A stretch of DNA of 64,000 nt from Flavobacterium hibernum. GTDB taxonomy: Bacteria > Bacteroidota > Bacteroidia > Flavobacteriales > Flavobacteriaceae. Each line of letters opens with the position of its first letter. Within the stretch, counting starts at the first letter, position 1. The position numbers were made by a program, and so were the translations under genes. Positions 1-8,489 of this stretch are shown in pieces. Location of the stretch: positions 236,919-300,918 of the forward strand of contig NZ_JPRK01000013.1 of the NCBI RefSeq assembly GCF_000832125.1. The letters run 5' to 3'. The notes beneath the pieces were generated by a model. The model made no database searches, was not told where the DNA came from, and saw only the letters and a list, made by a program, of their open reading frames with translations.

Positions 1-462
1 AGCTTGAGTAACATTTCCTGTCATCATGGTTGTTGGGCCGTGTGTTTCTTTAGCATACAATTTTCCAAAAGCATTTTGAAGGCCCATTGCGAATACAGTT
101 GTCATTGCAACGGTGTATATTGTCCATTCTGAAAAAATTTCCAGATAGCCAAAAACGTACGAGGCAATTCCGCTTAAAACCAATATTAAGCCTTCCCAAA
201 ATAAAAGAGTATAACGGTTTGTTGCTTTTAATGCAATTCGTCCTCCGGTAATAACGGCAATAATAAAAACAGGAAAAGTTAATAGTTTTATCCACGCATG
301 TATATCTGAGCCTTTGATGATTTGATAAGCAAAGACTATAAAGTTACCTGTAACGTGTGCCGAAAATATAGAATCGGCGGCAACAAAAGTTACCGTGTCA
401 CAATACCCTGCAATCATTGTGAGAAGCAGGGTTACGTACCAAATGTTTTTTTGTATTTCCAT
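1..462 (-). CDS. DUF1275/YoaK-family membrane protein (3' part outside window)
   Basis: The reverse strand is open from an ATG at 462 to the window edge, giving the first 154 residues. The start has the YoaK/DUF1275 look: a short N-terminus, a first hydrophobic segment ending in a GYCDTVTF stretch, then HVTGN, and a later GLQNA plus THGPTTMMTGN segment, which are typical of this small multi-pass membrane family of unknown substrate. At least four hydrophobic segments are visible. The stop of dps's downstream side lies only 5 nt before this start, so it probably shares a transcript with dps. The C-terminus is not in the window, so integrity cannot be judged. Confidence 0.8.
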   Translation of the reverse strand, partial: MEIQKNIWYVTLLLTMIAGYCDTVTFVAADSIFSAHVTGNFIVFAYQIIKGSDIHAWIKLLTFPVFIIAVITGGRIALKATNRYTLLFWEGLILVLSGIASYVFGYLEIFSEWTIYTVAMTTVFAMGLQNAFGKLYAKETHGPTTMMTGNVTQA

Positions 463-467
463 AATTT

Positions 468-941
468 TTATTTTAGGTGAGCGCGAAGCATCCACGCCAT
501 TTTTTCGTGATTTTCTAATAGTCCTGTAATGTAATCGCTGGTTCCGGCATCGTGAAGTTCTGTCGCAAAATTGTTGATGTTTTCACGTAAGTGAATCAAA
601 ATACTTTCGTGATCCAAAAGCAATTCTTTGATGTAACCGGTGCTGTCATTTTTTTCTCTTGATTCTTCTGTAAGATGCGTTAGAGCCAAATATTCTTTTA
701 AAGTTCCAGGCGCATAATGTCCTAAAGTTCTAATTCTTTCGGCAACAGCATCTACAATTTCGTCAAGTGCTTCGTATTGTTGTTCGAAGAAAAGATGTTT
801 GTTGTAAAAATCCGGACCTTCTACATTCCAATGTGCTTTTTTTGTTTTGGTATAAAGTACAAATTCGTCCGCCAGAACTTTCGTTAATACATCTACAACT
901 TTTGTGATGCTTTCTTGTTTGATTCCGATGTTTGCTTTCAT
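468..941 (-). CDS. dps: Dps-family ferritin-like DNA-protection protein
   Basis: A 157-residue Dps-type miniferritin, which binds DNA and oxidises and stores Fe(II) using peroxide, protecting DNA in stress. The inter-subunit ferroxidase ligands are readable in order: His37 (AHWNVEG), His49, Glu53 (Asp in E. coli), Asp64 and Glu68 in an AERI motif. Length is normal for Dps. It lacks a long lysine-rich N-terminal tail, so DNA binding, if any, would need other residues. It is followed on the same strand by the DUF1275 gene after 5 nt. An inverted repeat lies in the leader region upstream. Confidence 0.95.
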   Translation of the reverse strand: MKANIGIKQESITKVVDVLTKVLADEFVLYTKTKKAHWNVEGPDFYNKHLFFEQQYEALDEIVDAVAERIRTLGHYAPGTLKEYLALTHLTEESREKNDSTGYIKELLLDHESILIHLRENINNFATELHDAGTSDYITGLLENHEKMAWMLRAHLK

Positions 942-992
942 TTTATATAAGGTTTAATAAGTAATCATTTTAAATTTATGTATTGGATATTT

Positions 993-1090
993 TTTCACGC
1001 AGATTTAAAATGATTTAAGCTGATAAGCGCAGATTAAATTAATAAAAATCTAAAATTAAATTTGCTCTAATCTGTAAAATCTGCGTGAAA
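993..1090. repeat. Intergenic imperfect inverted repeat (about 98 bp)
   Basis: The segment begins TTTCACGCAGATTT and ends with the complementary AAATCTGCGTGAAA, separated by AT-rich sequence with further partial self-complementarity. It lies in the gap between DoxX and dps. It resembles the hairpin-forming repetitive spacers seen at other places in this window (4250-4362, 47068-47230, 63899-64000), though sequences differ. It contains no credible ORF. Confidence 0.7.
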
Positions 1091-1117
1091 CAAAATCTAT
1101 TTTTCTATGTGTTTAAA

Positions 1118-1552
1118 TTAATTGTTTATAAATGTTAGTAGATAATAATCAAGTGAATATTTTCCTGCGCCAAGTGCAAGGATTAATAGCAGAGATAAAG
1201 TGTACATATACGGAACGTCGCGTACTTCGAGCGAATCATTTTTATGTACGACAAAATATCCTATGGCTGTAACGCCAATTGTAGGCAGTACGGCAAGTCT
1301 GGTTCCGAGACCCAGAATGATAAAAAAAGGAACTACGGTATCTGAAAAAGTGGCAACTAATCCATTTAGTTTTTCGGGTAAATGTAACGGATTCGGAACG
1401 TGTTCTTTTTGCCCGTTTTCAACTCTGAATTTCTTCATTCCGTGAACTCTAAAAAGTTCCACCGCCAGTAAAATTCTGAAAACTAAAAGAGCTGCATTAT
1501 TAAATGCTGTTCCTAGATCTGAATACAGAATTTGGTTTATAATTTGAGTCAT
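1118..1552 (-). CDS. DoxX-family membrane protein
   Basis: A 144-residue integral membrane protein with about four hydrophobic segments and a DoxX-like layout (LLVFRILLAVELFRVHGMKK at the front, GLGTRLAVLPTIG in the middle). DoxX proteins are small quinone/redox-associated membrane proteins, often in stress operons; the exact role here is unknown. I chose the ATG at 1552 rather than an earlier in-frame ATG at 1588, because the earlier start would overlap the end of the amidohydrolase gene, while 1552 leaves a 10-nt gap. It is probably co-transcribed with the upstream amidohydrolase. Confidence 0.85.
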   Translation of the reverse strand: MTQIINQILYSDLGTAFNNAALLVFRILLAVELFRVHGMKKFRVENGQKEHVPNPLHLPEKLNGLVATFSDTVVPFFIILGLGTRLAVLPTIGVTAIGYFVVHKNDSLEVRDVPYMYTLSLLLILALGAGKYSLDYYLLTFINN

Positions 1553-1562
1553 TTGTTTAAAT

Positions 1563-3449
1563 TTAAAAGGCAAAGCAAGAACACCCAAGTGCGCCCCAAA
1601 ATGCGTTATAGTTATTTACCGGCACATTGCTCATTCGGGCAACATCGTGACTGTGAGCGTGAACATCGCAACTTCCGCTACAACTGTGTATTTGCGAAGT
1701 CAGGCTTGGTTTAGCATCAGCTTTTGTATTTTTTTCGATTGCGCTTTGCAAGCTGCTTTTGGCAGGATAACCGTTGTAAATATTAGTTGGCGACCAATCT
1801 GGCAAAATTGGAATATGTGGCGGTGAAAAGGATGAAAAATCTCCGTTTGCATACACAATTTTTCCATCTACAATCGTTAAATCAGCTTCAATTTTTTTAA
1901 TGTCTTCGTCGGCAATAGTGAAGTAATCGCTGTCTAAAACCACTAAATCGGCAAACATTCCAACTCTAATATCTCCTTTTTTGGCTTGTTCCTGCGAGAA
2001 CCATGCGCTTCCTCTAGTATATAATTCTAAGGCTGTTTCTCGACTTAATCTGCTTTCGTTGTACAATTGCAATCCTCCAACGGTTTTTCCAACGGTCATC
2101 CAATACATTGAAACCCACGGATTGTAACTGCTTACTCTAGTAGCGTCAGATCCTCCACCAACGGGAACTTCCATTTCGAGCATTTTTTTAATTGGCGGAG
2201 TATTCTCTGCTGCTTTTGCGCCATATTGATCTGTGAAATATTCGCCCTGATATGCCATTCGGCTTTGAACTGCGATTCCACCGCCTAAATTTTTAACACG
2301 TTCGATGTTACGTTCGTCAATAGTTTCGGCGTGATCAAAAATCCACGGTAATCCGTTAAACGGAATTTCCTGATTGATTTTTTCGAATACATTCAAAAAT
2401 CTTGTAATGCTTTCATTATATGTAGCATGAAGTCTAAACGGCCAACGATTTTCGACCAATAGGCGAACTACTTTTTCTAATTCGGCTTCCATATTTTCCG
2501 GAAGATCTGGTCTTGGCTGAAGGAAATCTTCAAAATCGGCAGCCGAAAAAACTAACATTTCGCCCGCACCATTATGGCGGTACATATTGTCTCCCTGATA
2601 TAATTTTACGGTATCAATCCAATCTGAAAAATCTTCAAATTCGTGTTTTGGTTTTTGAGTAAAAAGATTATAGGCAATTCTAACCGTTAATTGTTTCTTT
2701 TCGTTTAGTTCATTCACGACTTTGTAATCGTCTGGAAAATTTTGAAATCCGCCTCCGGCATCAATAACACTTGTAATCCCGAAACGGTTCAATTCTTTCA
2801 TAAAATGACGTGTCGAATTGATTTGATGTTCGTATGAAAGTGTTGGCCCTTTTGCCAAAGTCGAATACAAAATCATGGCATTTGGCGTCGCAATAATAAG
2901 TCCGGTTGGTTCTCCTTTAGAATCTCTTTCGATTTGTCCTCCCGGAGGAGCAGGAGTATTTTTGGTATAACCAACTGCTTTTAGAGCGGCTCTGTTCATA
3001 ATGGCTCTGTCATATAAATGCAGAATAAAAACAGGAGTTTCCGGAGCAATGGCATTGATTTCTTCAAGAGTTGGCATTCTGCGTTCGGCAAATTGAAACT
3101 CTGACCAACCGCCAACAACGCGAACCCATTGCGGATTTGGTGTCCTGTCAACTTGTTCTTTCAACATTCTAAGTGCATCGGCTAAAGATGGAACACCATC
3201 CCAACGCAATTCTAAATTATAGTTTAAACCGCCACGAATAAGGTGAATGTGCGAATCGTTGATTCCCGGAACGACTCTTTTATTCTGAAGGTCAATTATT
3301 TTGGTTTCCTCAGCTGCAAATTCCATTATGTTGCTGTCGTTTCCAACTGCAATAAATTTTCCGTCTTTTATGGCTACTGCTGTAACATTTGGTGTTTCGG
3401 AATTGAAACTATGAATTTTCCCGTTGAATAAGATTAAATCTGCTTTCAT
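1563..3449 (-). CDS. Metal-dependent amidohydrolase (Amidohydro_3/YtcJ type) with Cys/His-rich tail
   Basis: A 628-residue amidohydrolase-superfamily enzyme. The metal-binding HxH appears as DSHIHL near residue 67, a later His-containing HATYNES and DHAETID follow in the barrel, and GGGSDATR supplies the conserved Asp. The N- and C-terminal beta sandwich is intact (DLILFNGKIHSF; ADLVVLDSDYF). Family members hydrolyse N-acyl or cyclic amide substrates; the substrate here is unknown. No signal peptide is seen, so it is probably cytoplasmic. The last 60 or so residues form an unusual extension rich in Cys and His (HSCSGSCDVHAHSHD, ending GCSCFAF). It sits 8 nt after the M17-domain gene. Confidence 0.9.
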   Translation of the reverse strand: MKADLILFNGKIHSFNSETPNVTAVAIKDGKFIAVGNDSNIMEFAAEETKIIDLQNKRVVPGINDSHIHLIRGGLNYNLELRWDGVPSLADALRMLKEQVDRTPNPQWVRVVGGWSEFQFAERRMPTLEEINAIAPETPVFILHLYDRAIMNRAALKAVGYTKNTPAPPGGQIERDSKGEPTGLIIATPNAMILYSTLAKGPTLSYEHQINSTRHFMKELNRFGITSVIDAGGGFQNFPDDYKVVNELNEKKQLTVRIAYNLFTQKPKHEFEDFSDWIDTVKLYQGDNMYRHNGAGEMLVFSAADFEDFLQPRPDLPENMEAELEKVVRLLVENRWPFRLHATYNESITRFLNVFEKINQEIPFNGLPWIFDHAETIDERNIERVKNLGGGIAVQSRMAYQGEYFTDQYGAKAAENTPPIKKMLEMEVPVGGGSDATRVSSYNPWVSMYWMTVGKTVGGLQLYNESRLSRETALELYTRGSAWFSQEQAKKGDIRVGMFADLVVLDSDYFTIADEDIKKIEADLTIVDGKIVYANGDFSSFSPPHIPILPDWSPTNIYNGYPAKSSLQSAIEKNTKADAKPSLTSQIHSCSGSCDVHAHSHDVARMSNVPVNNYNAFWGALGCSCFAF

Positions 3450-3457
3450 AAGTTTGG

Positions 3458-4189
3458 TTATTTAGAGTTCAATTTTGCAATGGCTTCTTTGATTCCTTCG
3501 CCTGCAACATTATAAAAAGCAGGTCCTGCAAGCAGAATAATTTTGGTTAAAGGCTTGTAGTGGGCTAATTTTTTATCTTTTAAATAGGTTTGTGTTCTGT
3601 AAGCTTCAAATGATCCTAAAACTACATTTGTGGCTACTAAAGCGGTTGGCGAATCGATTCCCGCATCTTTAATATCGCTGGCAAAAGAATAGTTTGAAAC
3701 GCCTAAACGTAAAGCTTCGCGCATGGCAACACTTCCTACACTAATCATTAAATCTGGTGTGAATTTATTGCGGTCACCAAGACCAATCAATAATAATTGT
3801 TTAGATGCTAATGTGCCTTTTGGAGGTGTAATTAATAAGGTTTCTAGTGAATGTCCTGTAAATTTTCCGCTTTTGCGTAATTCGGTAATAATGCCTTTTA
3901 ATGCATCGTCTAAGTGAATCATTCCGTTTAGGTTGGCTGGAAGTGCAGGAGGATTAAAAATATCACCTTCGGTATATTCGAAAACGCAGGCAACTTGCAA
4001 ATCTGCTACCGAAGCCGATGGGCCTTGAACTAATCCGTTTACAGCAACTCCGTCTACTTTTCCCCAAGTAACAGTTGTTCCCAGAGAAGCGTTTTGTGCA
4101 AAGGCATTATTTGTGAAGCCTGCGAATAATAGAAGAATTAGAATCGTTGTTCTAATGGTATATTTTTTAAAAAGGACTGATTTTTTCAT
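3458..4189 (-). CDS. Secreted peptidase M17 N-terminal (macro-like) domain protein
   Basis: A 243-residue protein with a signal peptide (basic start, hydrophobic stretch, AFAQ cleavage region). The mature part resembles the N-terminal domain of leucyl aminopeptidases (M17_N), with LLLIGLGDRNKF and a following helix-rich segment. The catalytic C-terminal metallopeptidase domain is absent, so no peptidase activity is expected. A periplasmic binding or regulatory role is possible but not shown. It lies between the porin gene and the amidohydrolase, 8 nt before the latter, and is probably in the same operon. Confidence 0.8.
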   Translation of the reverse strand: MKKSVLFKKYTIRTTILILLLFAGFTNNAFAQNASLGTTVTWGKVDGVAVNGLVQGPSASVADLQVACVFEYTEGDIFNPPALPANLNGMIHLDDALKGIITELRKSGKFTGHSLETLLITPPKGTLASKQLLLIGLGDRNKFTPDLMISVGSVAMREALRLGVSNYSFASDIKDAGIDSPTALVATNVVLGSFEAYRTQTYLKDKKLAHYKPLTKIILLAGPAFYNVAGEGIKEAIAKLNSK

Positions 4190-4249
4190 GTTTTGAAATT
4201 TATTTGATGTTGTTTTTATAAGGTTTAAACAAATGAAGACATAGATCTT

Positions 4250-4362
4250 GACGCGGATAAAACGGATTTGCTATCGCAAAAACGCTGATTTACACAGATT
4301 CTTTTTTGATTTCTATCTCTAAATCCGTTTTATCTGCGTTTTTGCGATAGCAAATCCGCGTC
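4250..4362. repeat. Long intergenic inverted repeat
   Basis: The left arm reads GACGCGGAT then, after AAAACGG, ATTTGCTATCGCAAAAACGC. The right arm carries GCGTTTTTGCGATAGC followed by AAATCCGCGTC. The two arms are close to complementary over about 40 bp, with a small insertion in one arm, and enclose about 40 bp. The segment fills most of the gap between the porin gene and the M17-domain gene, and could fold as a long hairpin in the transcript. Confidence 0.75.
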
Positions 4363-4388
4363 ATCAGTGTTCAAATTTATTTGTATTA

Positions 4389-5789
4389 TTAAAATTTAAA
4401 TCCAAGTCGGGCATTAAAGAAAACACCGTCTTTAGAGTTTGGAATAATGTCGTCGATAAATGCACCGGTTTTAAAATATTGAATTCCGCTTACGACCGAA
4501 ATAAATTTGTTTACGCTATAGGTAAAATTGGCAAGATAAGCGGTCCCGATATATCGTTCTGTTGAGGCACTTCCCGGAAGATTTAGCGAACCGCTTGGTC
4601 TGTAAACACCGTCTTGCAGTGAATATCTCCAGTTAAAAACCACATCGACCTGCATCTTTAGCTGAGGCAATAAATCCATCGTGGCGTAGGGATGAATGTC
4701 GATAAGGTTTACTGGGCCAATTTGCGGACTGAAACCAAAATATCCTCCTTTTGGATATAATGGGTTGAATGTTTGCAGGCTTCCGTCGCCATCTTTTTTA
4801 TCTCCTGAGATATAATCGTTTCGCAGGTTTATTGTGGGTTTAAACTTTACGTTTTCAAACATATAACCAATATCGATAGATCCTGTCCAAGCGTTAATAT
4901 TTCCCGTTCCAAAAGTTCCAAATTGGTAGGCTGCTTCGAGATTATAAATAAAACCGCCGCCGTATTTCCAAAATCTTGTACCAATAGTGTGTCGTTTTTC
5001 GGGAGCAATTCCTTCTTCAAAAAGTGATTCTTTTCTGTTGATTCCGAGATAATACAAATCCAGATTTCCTGCTTTTGGGAATATAATTTTTGAATATGCT
5101 CCCCAAAGATTGAGTTGTTTGGACATTTTATTATCAAAAACTCCTTTGTAAATAGTATCTGCCATCATCGCAAATCCGTCAATAGAGAATCGGGCAGAGG
5201 AGTACATTATTTTTCCTCCTGTAAAATAAAGTCTGGCATTTGGACCTTCTCTCACTGATATTAATCTTCCTGAACCGTAATCGAGTTCTTGTCTTCCGGC
5301 GCGAATGGTTAGTTTTTTATCTTTTTTCTGATATAGATTTACATCTAAAAACAGATTCTGAACATTGAGCTGATCTTCGTCAATACCACGTGGGCCATTG
5401 ATGCGTCCGTCTTGCAAAGCACTTCGCAATTGTGCAAATACTCTAAAGGTTTTTCCTAAATGAACATCGGCATGAAGATCGTAACGCTGTAATAAAAAGT
5501 TGTTGTGACCAATATTCAATCTTCCCCAATCTTCATTGTTGAAATCGACATATTCATATCGGGCTTCGCCTCCAAGAGACATATAAAAATCTTTCTGTTG
5601 GTTTAACGGAATGAATTTTAGATTCTCATAAAAGTTTCTGCTTGAATCTTTAAGAAATTCGTAGTTTTCATCATATCGCAAAAGTTTAAAACTTTGTGCA
5701 GATGCTGCGCTTCCTATTAAAAGAAAACACATCAAGATGATTTTGAAGTTCTTGTTTTTTGACAATATGGATTTTGATGATTCCAACAT
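4389..5789 (-). CDS. Alginate-export-family outer-membrane porin
   Basis: A 466-residue protein with a signal peptide (LIGSAASAQ) followed by alternating beta strands and a C-terminal aromatic residue (LGFKF), as expected for an outer-membrane barrel. Segments such as RAGRQELDYGSGRLISVREGPN match the alginate export (AlgE-like) domain family, whose members also serve as general porins. The substrate cannot be read from sequence. It is 51 nt downstream of the isochorismatase-like gene on the same strand. Confidence 0.82.
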   Translation of the reverse strand: MLESSKSILSKNKNFKIILMCFLLIGSAASAQSFKLLRYDENYEFLKDSSRNFYENLKFIPLNQQKDFYMSLGGEARYEYVDFNNEDWGRLNIGHNNFLLQRYDLHADVHLGKTFRVFAQLRSALQDGRINGPRGIDEDQLNVQNLFLDVNLYQKKDKKLTIRAGRQELDYGSGRLISVREGPNARLYFTGGKIMYSSARFSIDGFAMMADTIYKGVFDNKMSKQLNLWGAYSKIIFPKAGNLDLYYLGINRKESLFEEGIAPEKRHTIGTRFWKYGGGFIYNLEAAYQFGTFGTGNINAWTGSIDIGYMFENVKFKPTINLRNDYISGDKKDGDGSLQTFNPLYPKGGYFGFSPQIGPVNLIDIHPYATMDLLPQLKMQVDVVFNWRYSLQDGVYRPSGSLNLPGSASTERYIGTAYLANFTYSVNKFISVVSGIQYFKTGAFIDDIIPNSKDGVFFNARLGFKF

Positions 5790-5840
5790 AATGAAGTGTG
5801 AGAGGGTTTTGTTTTATTTTAATTTTTAGGTCGAAATGAA

Positions 5841-6473
5841 TTAGTGTTTCAACATGTTGTGTGCATAATGAATTCCTAAACCGTAAGAACCACCGTGTTT
5901 TTTCATTAAATTAGTTACCGGAACATAGGTTTCCTGACGTGCCCAGTCTCTTTGTAATTCTAATAAATATTGGATAGAAGTGATAGGTTGTGCACCAACT
6001 TGTATCATTCTTTGTATGGCGCGTTCGTGAGCTTCGGTGCTTACATCTCCGCAGGCATCTGTAATTACGTAAACTTCGTAACCTTCTTCAATTGCAGATA
6101 AAGCTGGCCCAACAATGCAAACTCCTGTCCATAATCCGGCAAGAACTAATTTTTGCTTTTTTGTTCCGGTAATTGCTTTATAAGCGTTTTCATCTTCCCA
6201 AGTATTCATTGTAGTACGATCGATATATCCTGAGGTTGCGATTGGATAATATTCTTCGATTTCCGGAAAAACCGGACCTGCAAAACTTTCTTCAAAAACT
6301 GTTGTTACGATTGTTGGCACATTAAAAATTTTTGATGCACCGCAAATAATGGCAACATTGTTACGTAATTCGCTCAAAGCAATGCTTGTTGTAGCAAATG
6401 CCATTTGTCCTTCAAAGTCAATTAATACTAATGCGTGATTATCTGGTGATAATAAGTTTACTGATGGTTTCAT
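5841..6473 (-). CDS. Isochorismatase-like cysteine hydrolase (YcaC type)
   Basis: A 210-residue cysteine hydrolase. The catalytic Asp is Asp19 (VLIDFEGQ) and the nucleophile is Cys119 in GLWTGVCIVGPAL. The usual family context is GLWTEVC, so the Glu to Gly change next to the nucleophile is notable. The middle IDRTTMNTWED segment is where the YcaC family has its third active-site region. The reaction is unknown. It lies upstream of the porin gene. A palindrome (6572-6587) lies about 100 nt upstream of the start and is a candidate operator. Confidence 0.88.
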   Translation of the reverse strand: MKPSVNLLSPDNHALVLIDFEGQMAFATTSIALSELRNNVAIICGASKIFNVPTIVTTVFEESFAGPVFPEIEEYYPIATSGYIDRTTMNTWEDENAYKAITGTKKQKLVLAGLWTGVCIVGPALSAIEEGYEVYVITDACGDVSTEAHERAIQRMIQVGAQPITSIQYLLELQRDWARQETYVPVTNLMKKHGGSYGLGIHYAHNMLKH

Positions 6474-6571
6474 AGATTATTTATTTTAATAGTTTTAGTT
6501 AAGCCAACAAAATGCCAAACTAGTAATGTGTTGTTATGATGGTAATTGTGATTTTTGGCGATAATTTTATC

Positions 6572-6587
6572 TTACGATATTTCGTAA
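6572..6587. promoter_or_regulatory. Palindrome, candidate operator
   Basis: TTACGATATTTCGTAA has perfect 6-bp arms (TTACGA/TCGTAA) around a TATT centre, between the isochorismatase-like gene and the small gene at 6613. It is closely related to the perfect palindrome at 8128-8145 (shared ACGATAT-TCGT core). Two such sites around one gene block suggest a shared regulator; which one is unknown. Confidence 0.5.
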
Positions 6588-6612
6588 TTTTATTATTGCG
6601 TTATGAAAATCA

Positions 6613-6933
6613 TTATAAATGTGTAGAAAGCTTTTTAATCATTTCTGTCGAAACAGCATCAGCATAAATTCCAAATGCGCTGGTTAAGACTCCTTTTAGA
6701 TTATAGATTTCAGAAACAATTCCGTATACAATATCTTCATCTCCGGGATCTGTATCTCCTTCAAAACGAAACAGATATTCGATTTTAAATTCTTCGGGAG
6801 ACATAGTTTGTGTGTTATTATTATAGCGAATGCAGTTTTCGTCAAGGTTAAAGTTTTCTGTAAAACCTTGTAGATTTAGCCATTGTAAAGCTTCGGTAAC
6901 GGTATCAAAAGCTGGCTGTTGGAAAGTGCTCAT
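6613..6933 (-). CDS. Small conserved protein (often labelled phosphoribosylpyrophosphate synthetase-like)
   Basis: A 106-residue acidic cytoplasmic protein with no signal peptide and no visible catalytic motif. The pattern FDTVTEALQWLNLQGFTENF-NLDENCI followed by an EEFKIEYLFRFEGDTDPGDE stretch is one I associate with small Bacteroidetes proteins that carry a PRPP-synthetase label. It is far too short for that enzyme and has no PRPP-binding loop, so the label is probably a misnomer. It is 74 nt downstream of the alpha/beta hydrolase and is probably co-expressed with it. Confidence 0.72.
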   Translation of the reverse strand: MSTFQQPAFDTVTEALQWLNLQGFTENFNLDENCIRYNNNTQTMSPEEFKIEYLFRFEGDTDPGDEDIVYGIVSEIYNLKGVLTSAFGIYADAVSTEMIKKLSTHL

Positions 6934-7007
6934 AGTTAGAAAATTTAAAACTGCCTTTAAAAGAAAACCTTTGCAGGCAGTTTTGATTGATTTTAGAGTT
7001 TGTCTAA

Positions 7008-7826
7008 TTATGCTTTAATAAAAGCCAAAATGTCTTTATTGATTGTTTCTGCCTCTGTTGTTGGCATACCGTGAGGAAATCCAGGATACGAAATTAGTTT
7101 TCCGTTTTTCAATAATGCAGCAGCTCTTGGTGCTTGTCCGTAAGGAACAATTTGATCGTCTTCTCCGTGCAAAACAAGAACCGGAATGTCTAAACTTTTA
7201 AGATCTTCTGTAAAATCTGATTCAGAGAAAGCTTTAATCCCGTCATGATGTGCCAATACAGAACCCATCATTCCCTGACGCCACCAGTTGTGTTTAATTC
7301 CTTCGTGAACTGTTGTTCCTTCGCGGTTCCATCCGTAAAACGGAATTGGGAAATCGTAGAAATATTGTGCTCTGTTAAATGCTGTTCCTTCTCTTATTTC
7401 GTCAAAAACAGACAATGGAACTCCTTCCGGATTTGATTCGTTTTGAATCATGATTGGTGTAACAGCGCTAATAATAACTGCTTTTGCAACACGTCCTTTT
7501 CCGTATTTTGCTGCGTAGCGTATTACTTCGCCACCACCAGTTGAGTGACCTACGTGAATGGCATCTTTTAAATCAAGCGCAGCAGTTAATTCAGCGATAT
7601 CTGATGCGTAGGTTTCCATGTTATTTCCTTCAGAAGTTTGACTAGAACGACCATGTCCGCGGCGGTCATGAGCAATAACTCTATAACCTTGTTTTAGAAA
7701 GAACATCATTTGTGCATCCCAATCATCGCTTGATAAAGGCCATCCATGGTGAAAAACAACAGGTTGTCCTGTTCCCCAATCTTTGTAAAAAATCTCTGTT
7801 CCGTCTTGTGTTTTAAATGTGCTCAT
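7008..7826 (-). CDS. Alpha/beta hydrolase, non-haem chloroperoxidase-like
   Basis: A 272-residue alpha/beta hydrolase of the perhydrolase/chloroperoxidase group. The HGWPLSSDDW oxyanion segment, the RRGHGRS turn, the nucleophile elbow GHSTGG with Ser95, an acid in GEDDQIVPY and the late His in PGFPHGMP are all present. Such enzymes hydrolyse esters or make peracids from hydrogen peroxide. A minus-strand -7 box (TAAGTTTG, 7936 to 7929) lies about 100 nt upstream, and a perfect 18-bp palindrome lies about 300 nt upstream. Its neighbourhood of Dps, DoxX and hydrolases fits oxidative or chemical stress. Confidence 0.93.
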   Translation of the reverse strand: MSTFKTQDGTEIFYKDWGTGQPVVFHHGWPLSSDDWDAQMMFFLKQGYRVIAHDRRGHGRSSQTSEGNNMETYASDIAELTAALDLKDAIHVGHSTGGGEVIRYAAKYGKGRVAKAVIISAVTPIMIQNESNPEGVPLSVFDEIREGTAFNRAQYFYDFPIPFYGWNREGTTVHEGIKHNWWRQGMMGSVLAHHDGIKAFSESDFTEDLKSLDIPVLVLHGEDDQIVPYGQAPRAAALLKNGKLISYPGFPHGMPTTEAETINKDILAFIKA

Positions 7827-8127
7827 TTTGTTATGGTTTTAGATTATTAAATTATTTGTATAATTGTTAAAATTCAAATGATAATTAATTGTAATTTTAT
7901 TTTTATTGATGTTGTTTTATTTCTTTGACAAACTTACAGCAGTTTCGAAAGTCTGTTGGTTAACCTAGATTAAGAAAAAAAAATATTGTATTTTTTATTT
8001 CTATTTATAGTTCTATCGTTTTGCATCGTTTTAATAATTTGTGATGCAACTGAATTTTCAAACAATATGCCTAAAGGTATAACTTATTGTTTAACAATAT
8101 GTTATGTGTTTATGAAGTATGATTTTA

Positions 8128-8145
8128 TTCACGATATATCGTGAA
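8128..8145. promoter_or_regulatory. Perfect 18-bp palindrome in a 660-bp divergent intergenic region
   Basis: TTCACGATATATCGTGAA is fully self-complementary. It lies between the divergent alpha/beta hydrolase (starts 7826, minus) and TonB receptor (starts 8490, plus). A second, weaker palindrome, TATGAT-TTAG-ATCATA, lies at 8309-8324. The rest of 7827-8489 is AT-rich with no credible ORF. The first site shares its core with the palindrome at 6572-6587. Confidence 0.55.
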
Positions 8146-8489
8146 ATTATTAAGCAGGGTATTCGATTTTAGTACAAAATTTAAATTTCACGTAGATAAA
8201 ATGTATTTATTAAGTATTTATACGTATTATTGTAATTTTTAAAACTAAGTATTTATTAACTCGCGATTATTTTAAAGTAAACATTTTCATGATTCTAATT
8301 TTTCTGATTATGATTTAGATCATATTTTGTAGTTTTAAAAAGAACTTATTTTGCTAAAGGTTTAAACTGTCAAAGTGTTTACGTCTTAGAAATCAACTGT
8401 ATTTAAGAAAAAAAAGAGCAATTAACTAAACCATTTTTTTTTAACCGTCAGTATTCATTTAAAAACATACTGAAAACATCGTAAAATTT

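Noticed and set aside
4847..5137. 96-codon minus-strand frame
   Set aside because: Lies inside the porin gene in another frame.
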